From Haemonchus contortus (taxonomy: Eukaryota; Nematoda; Chromadorea; Rhabditida; Trichostrongylidae), in the NCBI GenBank assembly GCA_000469685.2, contig LS997562.1:25578076-25642075 (forward strand): 64,000 nt of DNA, given 5' to 3'. Positions 33,380-43,316 of the stretch are shown in pieces (the first letter of the stretch is position 1; the number at the start of each line of letters is the position of its first letter). Below the pieces are notes generated by a model. The model was given only the letters and a program-made list of their open reading frames with translations, had not been told where the DNA came from and made no database searches. Made by a program: the position numbers and the translations under genes.

Positions 33380-34990
33380 CAAAATTCGTCTAGCAGTAGT
33401 AATGTTGGCGCTTTTAAACCATATAAGCATACTTCTAAAGACGAAGATAAAAGTGTGTAGCAGGGCTACAGATTGCTTGTCTTTGGGCGGATATTTCCTC
33501 GAGTGAGGCCCTGTCCTTGGTCAAGAACGTAGTAGTTCAGACGTAGATGGCTTGGCTTTCTGGTGCAACTTAACGCGTAAAAAATGAACTCAACCACGAC
33601 CTCAGGCAGGTGGATGATGGGCCTGAAGCAAGGGCCTTCCTTCCAGTTCCTCTTCCGACTTCTAAACCGCAGCTTAGAACGCGAAGCGGCAAAAAATACA
33701 AAAAGTAAAGAGAAATCCAGAGTCTTTCTTCTACATAAGGAAGAGTGGTTAAAACGGACAGCAGGTCCACATGCCGCGCGTTCCGCTCCCCCTTCGCGTT
33801 GATGTGGTAGGCCATCGGGAAGGAAAGTGAGAGCGGAGATTGATGTTATATGAAAAGGTTCAAACAAACATGGTCTAGGGTTCATTGGAAAGTGGTTAGA
33901 GGATAACGTTAAAACACGGGTAGACTGTTAGTAGTTAGAGGGAAGAGCACTAAAGTGAGCAGAGCTAAAGCCAAAAAGTCGTGTTCAGGTTCAAAAAAGT
34001 TCCAGCCCCGTGTTAAGGTGAGTAGAAGCAAGGAAGAAACTTAGCTCACGCATTCATGATTTGTGGAATAGGTGCTAGTGAGCGAGGTTAGCAAAGGTGG
34101 GCAGGTCAAATTTCTAAGGTTTCCGAGTGCAGGAACAATGTGAAATGATATGAAAAATAAGAAGTAAAACCCCCAAGTTAGGTGTTCAGTGAGTTGGGCA
34201 CTGAAAAAGGCTGAGCTAAGATCGAATATCAACAGTTCTGTTCAAAGGAACGGTTCACAGTAGATCAGGTGAATAGAAAAAAGCCTCATTGAGAGCCATG
34301 AGCGTCTGGCAACTGAGCCTCGAGCGTGTCGGCGCCTTCTTTCATAACTTAGCGTCACCCCCTAATCTAATCCTTCCACTGTCGCGCATATTTTACGTTG
34401 AAATGGCTTTGATTTCTACTTTTGTTTCGTCATTTTGAAAAGTGCCTTTGTTTTAGAATTCCTCTTGGAAGAATAGGTATTAGCTTAGTGCGTCAAACGT
34501 CGTAGAACCAAGGATCGTGATTCGATTAGTCAACCTCAACTACGGATAGTCATTAGTGTAGGCGACCTAATAACGGCGATATTGGTTGGTAGGACGGGAT
34601 TGGCATGGGAGGTGCTTTGTTCTTAATTCAGGTTAAAGCAGAATAGAATATATGGCCTAGTTGATCAGAAGCTCAGTGAGAATTATCCATTCATGATTCC
34701 TTATGAGCCTGTTTTCAGAATAGTGCTCAGTTTTCAGTGCCTCTTGTTGCAAAAAAAAATTCCTCGAATAGTAGAGGTAAACAGCCTACGAATTGTTGGA
34801 TGGTCAAGCAAATACTTCTAGGTCCAGGTGGTCTATTCAAAAAATGAATTGATGCATGTGTCACTAACAAGATCAGAAAGCCTTGTATCTCTCAAACAAC
34901 AATTTAATCATGATCAATTATTTATATGTAAGCAATTAAAATGAATAAAAGCACATTATCAAGCAGTAATCGATATCAAAGTAGCGCGAA
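33380..34990. other. no gene recognised; repeat fragments
   Basis: Contains partial copies of the hairpin block (33694-33743 and 34809-34852). The 139- and 81-codon minus-strand frames (33466-33885) overlap these copies and match nothing I recognise. Confidence 0.4.
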
Positions 34991-34998
34991 AAGATAAT

Positions 34999-35511
34999 GT
35001 GTTACAGTTTTCTCTGGGAACGAATCTAATCTGTCATTTAACTAAGCGTTCGGCGGATGCCATTGCAAAACCTCTCCCGATGCTAACGAGGATGAAAAAA
35101 ATGATTAGAAGCTTAGCTTACCATGTCATCAGCAGCAAGACGACCTGCCAAGGGAGTGGCATATATGTATGTATTGTTGTCTTTGGTCATACGCATGACA
35201 GGAGGAGCACAATGCCATTAATAACTACGGGCTTCTTGATACCGGTTTTCGGCTGCACTCGCTACACACTATTTAGTCATTCAATGAAGAGCAGGAAAAG
35301 CAAAAGCAAGAATCACTCCGACTACTTTCATGAACTGCATTTTCTTCTGAACTATTTGATGGTAGTGCCATTCGAAGAATGTTGCTATCAACGTGAACGT
35401 TTACTCTTTGGTTTATGTAGTATTTTTACATTCTCTGCAGTGTGTCCAATTCATCTCAGCAACTACGATCAATTGGCAGCGACCAATATCGATTTGGTGA
35501 GTCTGAACTAG
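34999..35511 (+). CDS. unidentified open frame, 170 codons
   Basis: The longest ATG frame in this stretch, with a modestly hydrophobic middle (ITTGFLIPVFGCTRYTLF) and a Cys-rich C-terminal third. No family recognised, no clear splice sites and no flanking gene. It could be an exon, a transposon remnant or chance; long frames occur by chance at this window size. Confidence 0.2.
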   Translation: MLQFSLGTNLICHLTKRSADAIAKPLPMLTRMKKMIRSLAYHVISSKTTCQGSGIYVCIVVFGHTHDRRSTMPLITTGFLIPVFGCTRYTLFSHSMKSRKSKSKNHSDYFHELHFLLNYLMVVPFEECCYQRERLLFGLCSIFTFSAVCPIHLSNYDQLAATNIDLVSLN

Positions 35512-35552
35512 TCATAATAATAATCAATTAAGAATGATCACTACAGTGGGGG

Positions 35553-35941
35553 GGGGGGACGGAACTTCTCCCCTATCGCGGCATTCTCCCTTGCGGCATG
35601 CGGCAAATGTCAGTGCAATTACCGTACTCACCCCGCCTCCCGATACTCGATAGGACGCGATATTCTTCCTTGATTGACTTGTTTTTTCATTGGATTTTAT
35701 CGTTTTTTCTTCTGTTTCTTTTTAGTTTTCATGTTAATTAGACTTGATTAATCAAAATGACTCCTCCTATATAAACGACGATCAAGTCCGCATTGGAATT
35801 GAAAAAAGCGGCCAGCCAATTCAAATAATTAAAGGACTCCCTACCTCACAAATTGTGCGCTCCAATCTTCCATCGCAATCCTGCGATAGGCGGCAGGTGC
35901 GGCGTGTGCGACGCCGTGTTAGGGGAGAAGTTCCCGGACCC
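35553..35941. mobile_element. Mutator-like MITE, copy 1
   Basis: Ends GGAACTTCTCCCCTATCGCG and TAGGGGAGAAGTTCCCGGACCC are inverted repeats of each other. The body matches 48295-48672 almost throughout (TAGGACGCGATATT, CTCCTATATAAACGACGATC, CTGCGATAGGC). The left flank is a G12 run, so the target duplication cannot be read. Confidence 0.8.
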
Positions 35942-36331
35942 GTTCATACGACGCTACAACCCACGCTTAGAAAATTTATTATGGGTGCACCTTGGAATCA
36001 TACACGTGAGAAGACATAACCCAGTTGTTGATTAGGGATAGGGACAGTCGATAGGAGGAGCGATTTAGCCAAAAGCAAGGTGCAAAAAAGATCAGCGAAA
36101 TAGCACAGCTGAAGCTGGCTAGCTACCTTCTAGTCGAATCCCACCATTAGTGGTCTGTTAGCCTGAATGGCGGACAATGCCTGAGTGGCCTACTCCAAAA
36201 TTCCCTTTCTTTCACCGTCCACCCTCACCAAAATCTGTGACCTATCCATTATCTACCACTGCTACTACTTCATCCTATCGTTAATCCCGCTCATGCTCAA
36301 AGTCCGCTGCGCAGACGCTGCCATCTGATCT

Positions 36332-37558
36332 TCAGCTGAACAGGAGCTGTTTGGTGATCACTCTGGGGTTCTCGTTCCTGACATGGTCCAGTCGAGTCCG
36401 AAAGCAAGCCCAACTGAGCATTCCTCTTCCGGCGATATGAAGCGGTCTTTCATTTTTTAATTTACGGGCCCAGAGTAAATCGTCTCCACTGTTCGGCAGG
36501 CCTATCCTTTGAGTGGAGCACAGGATACTACATAATATCGTACGTACTACATAATTATCTGATTTCACATGATCCATGAAGCGTTTATCGGTGGTTGCAG
36601 CTTGGTCCACGATACCATCAGGAAATATATAGCTTCTCGGGCATAGGAAGTGCTGACCCCTTTCGATGCGTTCTCCGGGGCAGTCTGCGATTAGCTCTGT
36701 GCATTCTCCGTATCTGAGAAACTGACTGACAGTTAGTTCTGCCATTTCTACAGTTTTCCTAGAGTTTATCTCTGCCCTCTAGTATGAGCGCAATATCATG
36801 AGCGTAGAAAAGTCTTCAGTAGTCGGTAAATAAATTCTCGTGTGATGGCATCCACTTTAAGCGAGAAAGGGAACAGGCATCATTGTTGCGCCCAAACCAT
36901 GACATCTATTGTTTTTGTTAGGCCATGAGGGGTGCGAGTTACCGTTTTACCGTTCAGACCCATTGCATTTCCTTGACGAGGAAATTCAGGTGTTTAAAAA
37001 TCTCCGCCTTTGGAGCCGACTCCAGAGGACTTGTTGCATGAGGTGAGGTTTGATAAAGTGGTATTTTCGGCACTCCTCCATCTCTTGCTGATCTATTAAG
37101 ATGGCATTCGTTATAGACCTTCGAAACATGCAGCCGAAGCATCAAGAATCGAGTGAACAACATTATCCCGTGATCTGCAAGCACCTTATATGCCACAATC
37201 CGTGCTCCATCTGAACCAACACCTCTCCCAACTTCCATTTTTCTTACTGTTCGTCTGATCTGACCACTTGTCCACACGACGATATTACCAGCTGGTGCTC
37301 AAAGCTTGTGTTGGCTTTATGCAGGTTTGGCAAATTGGGAACAACTCTCCCCTCCTCGTCTAGTTTCTCGTACAGCGTGTGGGGTTCCTTGTTCTTTCCT
37401 TTCAATGCAACAGTCTTGCGAGCCCCTTGCAGATTTTGCAGATAAGTGGGTCTTCTAAAGTTCTCGTCTTCTATTAGAGTTTGCTTTCTCAGCCTTTCTT
37501 TTTCTGTGGTTTTCGCGTCCTTTCCCTTTTCTGAAACTAGCTGAAGGTCATCGTCCAC
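36332..37558 (-). mobile_element. RTE-type LINE, RT fragments
   Basis: Minus strand. The upstream part (37277-36954) has IRRTVRKMEVGRGVGSDGAR, the RTE motif usually read as MKNGKAxGPDGV. The downstream part (36745-36332) has KNERPLHIAGRGMLSW followed by FRTRLDHVRNENPR, matching the RTE C-terminal block that usually reads MRMLRW...TRLDxVRNEDIR. The central catalytic region is deleted or scrambled. Inactive. Confidence 0.7.
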
Positions 37559-37559
37559 G

Positions 37560-38090
37560 AACTATGCTGCATTGTCATCTCTGGAACTACTTCGGGTCTC
37601 GCCCTGCAATTACCTTGCACGCTTTTGTATGACCTCCACGGTAATGCTCCAAGTCAGCTGGATCGGTACCTGAAGCACAGGGAAGTCAGCTTACGGAATC
37701 TTTCGTTTGAGGAATTCGTTTCCCTCTTGGCGCAGCTTCCACGACCTAATTCTTTGCTCCGTTTTCATCGTTGCCCTCCTGGGAGCTCGATGGCTAGAAG
37801 AGGCCTATGCTCAGATTCAATAATTCTTCGCCATGTAATTCCTTGATATTCATTACAGTTTCAAGAGACGACTTTTTAGCGATGACACGGATGATTTTCG
37901 ATTGTCTTCCCCGCTGCTGTAGGTGACCGAGTATCTCCTTTTTTCCTCCTTCTTTTTTTCGGAGAAAGTGCCACAGGCTCTTTGTACTGTCGATGAAAAG
38001 TGTTGAAGCTGCTCGATACGAAGCCTTTATTGCGGCATGGATAGGCAGAACTTATCATTGTCATTGTTGGATGTTATTGTTTGTTGTCAT
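37560..38090. other. no gene recognised
   Basis: No exon recognised. The stretch 37985-38045 (CTGTCGATGAAAAGTGTTGA, GCTGCTCGATACGAAGCC) is a near copy of 42172-42232 in the same orientation. Confidence 0.4.
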
Positions 38091-38139
38091 TGTTATATAA
38101 CATTGTTCCGAGTGATGAGGAATTTTTTCCCCTTTTGCC

Positions 38140-38640
38140 GTAGAACATTAGGATTCATTTTTATTTTGACATTTTGATCCCGATACCTCCATTTGAGCAA
38201 CTGCACGATACTTTCTGAAATCCAGGAGAGAGTTTGCATGATTCTCTTGCGAATGCACATTTGAATTCCTTGGCATCTTGGAGCGTCGCACATGAGGTTA
38301 GTCTGTGGTATGCGGTACCAGTTGCCCCTCTGATCAGATTTACCTATCCCTGTGTTGTCTTCATTTTAAGGGAATGTTAAACTGAGTATTGGAAACTGAG
38401 GTGTGGTCGGGCCAATAGGAGTGAATTGCACGTTGTTCCATCGGTTTCTGGGACCTGGAACTTTTGACACTTGCGATGAAGATGTGCTACCTCCTTGAGT
38501 CATGGTGACGTGAGCCTTTGCCGTGAGATCCCAGCTGGGGCAGTTGAAAACAGTACATACTGCCGAAGGAGTTGATTTTGGGTAGATTCTGTAGAAAAAA
38601 AGCAGCTTTGGATGCAGAGTAGACAACTACAGAACAAACA
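38140..38640 (-). mobile_element. retroelement env remnant with Phlebovirus-G2-like fusion glycoprotein domain
   Basis: Minus-strand frames show Cys-rich env-type sequence. At 38600-38370 FYRIYPKSTPSAVCTVFNCP is followed by a WDLTAK...VTMTQGGS stretch and TPIGPTTPQFPILS. In a second frame at about 38280-38150 a Cys cluster (KEFKCAFARESCKLSPGF, then SCSCSNGG) is followed by a stop. This order is that of the Phlebovirus glycoprotein G2-like envelope carried by some nematode LTR elements (Tas and Cer7 type). It is broken by at least one frameshift and stops, and no gag-pol was seen nearby. It is an old genomic copy, not a functional virus gene. Confidence 0.6.
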
Positions 38641-39990
38641 ACCACACGCAGGGATGCGGTAGGTGAAGCATGGTTTATTATTCGCTACAGAAGAGCACAC
38701 TTCCAATGTATCCGTTACCTTGGTGTTGTCGCACTCATTTTTCAAAATCTTCCGAGAAGATAGCAGCAATGGCTTGATTCAGCAGCGAATGCACGATCTC
38801 GGGTGAAAACGTCACGAGTTCATGAGTATCCTCTATCAAGCAGAATGATGAAGATAGTGCCCATGCCTTCATCGTTGTCATCTCGGAGCACCAAACGTGC
38901 ATCCTACTATAAAGACTGCATTGTTATTAATGTAGCTCGATCAAAGAACCATGTTTTCGTATTGTTGATTATGGTGCAGATATATTCGTCAACTGATATT
39001 GATGAAACTGCAAGCATTAGCTGCCGAGACGAATGTGAATCATGATCATAATCACACAAAAGATGAATCTAGTTCGGCTGGTTCGCTGTTTTCATCATCG
39101 TCTACTTATACACCTCTTTAAATTGTTTCCTCTGCTCAGTTTCCATGGTTGCTCCAGTAGTGGAGTAGTGGAGTGGAGGTGTAAGGAAGCAAGCCATTCT
39201 AAACATCAGTTTGACTAGCAAGACAAGAACGAAATTAGAGCTGCAACTGTTGCGATTACAAGAATGGTGTATATTTTTTGACTGAAAGTCCAACATCGGT
39301 TAATGTAGATCCATTCAAAACATAAGAAGCTGTGTGTTGTTTCATATGTCGGATGAGCCTTACACTTCGCAGGTGTTTGATGGACGATGTGGTTCTCATG
39401 CCAGGCTTTTAGACGGACTTCATAGTCGTATATGACGAGGGGGATTGGAAAAAGTATTTCCGCTGATCTGATTTCTTTCAGGAACTACAGTGGTAATGCA
39501 TGCTTCCACTGATTGCAGTGATGCACTGCTTGTAACAAGAAGTCCGCCCTGTGCGCATTGTACTTGCACCGTCTTGACAATGGAGAACTGGCCGGTTTGT
39601 TGCGTTTCCGATTGAGACCAAAGCGGGCATCAAATTCGTTCTTCGGAAAGAGAGGGATTTGCCCTGTTGCAACTTTCGGATCTTATGAAACATGTAAATG
39701 GGAACCAACAAAACTGTTTTTGAGTGGATGTGTTGTACCTGTGATGACTTTTCTCGACGGCAATCGTATTTTCACTGATCGTTTGAATTTGTTTAGGGAT
39801 CCAGCGATTTGTCCCATTTTCCATTGTTATCAAACGAGATTAGGATCGTTAATGAGCACATAGCCCCCTTTTCTTGAAGAGAATCGGGTTCGTGTGTTCG
39901 TGGGATGAAGTGGTCTTTATTGATTATTCACACAACGAGATGAAATACTGAATTGCCTATCGTTTTGAAGTAAATTTTCAAGCTGTAGAA
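38640..39990. other. unresolved stretch upstream of the env remnant
   Basis: The minus strand carries broken frames that could be the N-terminal part of the same env-like gene (for example 39833-39630), but no motif is firm. No host exon recognised. Confidence 0.3.
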
Positions 39991-40000
39991 CCGAGATATT

Positions 40001-41905
40001 AACAAGCTTTATTAGGCTGACGTTTCGGTGCTTTCACCTTCCTCGGAGCCTGGAAAGACAAAAGACATTTGAAAAACCATCCGATCAAGCACTATTTCAA
40101 TCTTCAAAGAAAGTTCAAAGGGCGTGGGCTACTAGGAAGTCGAAAGTTGGTAACTAACCTCTGGGGTAGTCGACTTTGGGGGTCACCGATCACCCTAAGC
40201 TGGTGTGGCTGCGGTTTAAATAGGGGTGAGCCTCAGGTCAACTTGCTTCAGGGGCCTCCAAGAGGCTGATCACGTAGATCAAACTCCCTCAAAAAGCCAC
40301 ACAAGGCTGAGCGCGCCGCTGACCCCTTCCCAATCAACTCCTATCGATTACTGTATAAGCCCCCGACCCCGCCCCGCCGAGAGGACCCCGCGGGGGATCG
40401 ACAGCGTAGGTCAAAACCCACATAGTGCTGCAAAGGGCGCCAGCTCTGTGGTAATCGCCACGCACTCCTCCCTCCGGTTAATTTTAGGGGCCTTAGCCAT
40501 GATCCAAAAGGCCTCTAAGGTTCGCCGCGCCGCAATATCGGGTTCACGTGATAATATCGTGACCGCCACCTCGAACCTCATGTTCCCATGACATCGTACC
40601 CTATGTTCTCCTAAAGGAGTCGCTGTTCTCGACTTTTGCATGCCATCCAGGTGCTCCTTTAATCTGATGCAAAGAGGTCTGCCTGTTTCCCCAATATATT
40701 CCTCTTTACACTGAAGACACGATATTAAGTATACAACACCGGATGTCATGCAGTCTCCTTCCTTACCGTATGGGCATATGACACACGAAGGCGCTGTGCA
40801 CAGGCGGTTATACAGGCGATTTTGGACCAATCGTTGTTTGAGATTCGAGGGTGGGATATCCACGACTCTCACCATCTCCTGAAGACCTGCCTTTTTCACA
40901 CATGATCGTATAGCCGCACTCAAATCGTCTGATATGAACGGGACACAAAATGGAAATTTTGTTTCCTCTCCCTCGTGACGATTGAGAGCGACCGCCCTTC
41001 GCCTGTGTCGAAATGGGAATCCTGAGGTTTCGTAGCCGTTTGCCTGTGCTATGCGGAGTGCGTGTTGTATCGACTCTGTTTTCTCCTCGCCTCGTGAGGA
41101 AACTCGGGAGGCGGTGTGCAACATATTCCTTATGATGGCCTTCTTAGTGTTGAATGGATGGGCGGAACGAAAGTGGACTAGTATGTTTTTGCTGGTAGGC
41201 TTACGATACCATTTGGTTCTGAAAGTACCCGCAGTTACCCGAACCTGGACATTGAGGAACGCGAGCCAATCGTCTGTCGGCTTCTCCCGTGTAGGCTTTA
41301 TATGTTCCGATTATTGGTTGAACAATTCGAAACAGGTGTCCATCTCCGCTTGGGTGGAGCACACAATAAAGCAATCGTCTATATACCGACAGTATAAGAT
41401 GGGTCTACGCTCTAAAACAGGTTGTTCAATTTTCGACATGAATGACACTGCGAGTACTGGAGCAAGCCTTTGCCCCATCGCTAGTCCCCCAATCTGCTGG
41501 TAATACTAGCCCGACCATTTAAATACGTTGCACGAAAGGCACTGGCTCAGAAGTGTCATGACCTGAGGTATTGAAAGGCCATATAGATTAACAGAGTTTT
41601 CATGTTCACTGAGAATTTCACTTATTGCTTGCATAGCACAGTCATTCGACACATTAGTGTATAACGAGGTGACGTCAAAGGACTCCATCACGCTTTCTCC
41701 TTCTAACCTAGCATCACGAATTTTCATTAGCAGCGCGTTGGTGTTGGGAAGGTGAGCAGGGAGGCACTTGAGAAGCTGTACAAGTATTAAATTTAGAAAC
41801 CAAGAAATTCTAACCACCGAAATTACTAACAATAGGTCTAACCTTGAAATAAGACGGGTCATCCAAGGTTGCAGCTCCCGGGGGAATTTTATGGGTTTTT
41901 ATGAA
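40001..41905 (-). mobile_element. Penelope-like element, RT plus GIY-YIG, nearly open
   Basis: The best PLE copy, minus strand. The RT part runs from about 41890: KVRPIVSNFG, then (frameshift) VMESFDVTSLYTNVSNDCAM, YYQQIGGLAMGQRLAPVLA and the catalytic YIDDCFIV (about 41380), with in-frame stops near 41510 and 41320. From 41124 to 40411 the frame is open for 237 codons: linker, Cys cluster CTAPSCVICPYGKEGDC, and the GIY-YIG nuclease (SGVVYLISCLQC, EEYIGETGRPLCIRLKEH, ARRTLEAFWIMAKAPKINRR). The tail near 40001-40045 (GAAACGTCAGCCTAATAAAG on the minus strand) is shared with the 54.4 kb copy. PLEs move by target-primed reverse transcription using the nuclease. Two stops and a frameshift make it non-functional as read. 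Confidence 0.9.
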
Positions 41906-41909
41906 CACA

Positions 41910-43310
41910 TACAGGACCGGACAGATAGGAAGTTCACTTTTTACGTAAAGAACGATTTTTATTAGAGTGCTTAAAGGGTTTTTTTGAAGACGTCTACCAA
42001 TTTTTTTTGTAGAAACCTCCTTACCACGAGCTTGGGCTCGGTATAAATTTTACATGGATTCGTTTCTTGGAGCAGTAATCGAGTATGTCCTTATCCATAT
42101 TGACTGCAGGCATTGCTGAGTAGCATTCGACGACCGTTTCGAATGATTCCTGCCGTGGTGGCCACCTTCCGTACTGTCGATGGAATGTGTTGAAGCTGCT
42201 CGATAGGAGGCCTTTATTGACGCATGGAAAGGCAAGATTATAACATCAAAGTGAAAAGTTTATATAGGTCTCATCGGAATTCGGAATCTCTTCTATTTAA
42301 GTTATATTTCCTAGCAATCGAGAGAATATGAAGCATGTTTGGGTGGGTGAATAATTCTTTCATTTGCTGACTCATGACGAAATTGGTTTGGGAGCTAAAT
42401 CGTTATTCTGGTACAGAGAGCTAGGCCGTGGGCAGATGCCAAGTTCGAGCACTCTTTTCCCTTTCTTGTTTATGACACCTGGTCCTCTGCAACCGTGAAT
42501 TCCTTCTAGGCCCCATCGCTCCCTGCCGAAGTGGTCAATTGGGTCCCCGGCTATGACCCTTCCGTACATGATTCGATGACCTTTTCAAGACTCAGATAGA
42601 ACTCATTCTTTTTATGGTAGAGACAACCGTCTCGCGGTGCGTATGCTAATATTAGTACCATTCATTCATGTCTACTCTCGGCCATGATTAGATCGCAAAT
42701 ACTGTTGACAGCGGAAACAGAATTTTCGGGGGACTCTACTCTCTACTTGAGCAAGCCAACCAGGCCCTCCATCCCTCTGATTCGGTTGACTGATTCTGAA
42801 CTCCTCTAGTAGGATGAAAGCACTGACTTGTACACGGACTGACCTCTGCAAGCTGTTGTGTGGGTATCATACGCATTCGGAACGTTACCATTCTGACTAA
42901 AAGCGGAATGCAAACGATTGGATCGATATACGCCCAAACGTTTCTCCTTATTCTTCATATGTATATACACCCTTCATATGCATTTGTTTACAAGAATGCA
43001 TCAAGAAAGTATGAATTGGTTTCTGATGCATTATATCATTTATTTATACATAGAAAAAATAAATTAATCCCACAGAAATGTACGAAATGGAAATATTGAG
43101 ACCATCATATACATATATAACACTTCTATGGTTTTTCATCCTCTCCATTTTCTCACTCGTCTTCTTATCCTCTTTTTGAGCTGGTCTGGATTCGATCGAA
43201 TGGCAATTCGTCATTATCAGAGAGTTTACCATAACGAGACCAGAATGTCACTTGCGAAGTGTGCCGTTGACCTGAGTTTCATAACAGGGACACCTCTCAC
43301 AAGTAACATG
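41910..43310. other. no gene recognised; SINE tail
   Basis: 42740-42930 resembles the body of the SINE family (CCCTCCATCCCTCTGATTCG, GTATCATACGCATTCGGAAC) without its tRNA head. 42172-42232 repeats 37985-38045. No exon seen. Confidence 0.4.
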
Positions 43311-43316
43311 TAATCA

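Noticed and set aside
33400..33885. 139-codon minus-strand frame as a host gene
   Set aside because: It overlaps repeated hairpin-block sequence and no conserved motif is visible.
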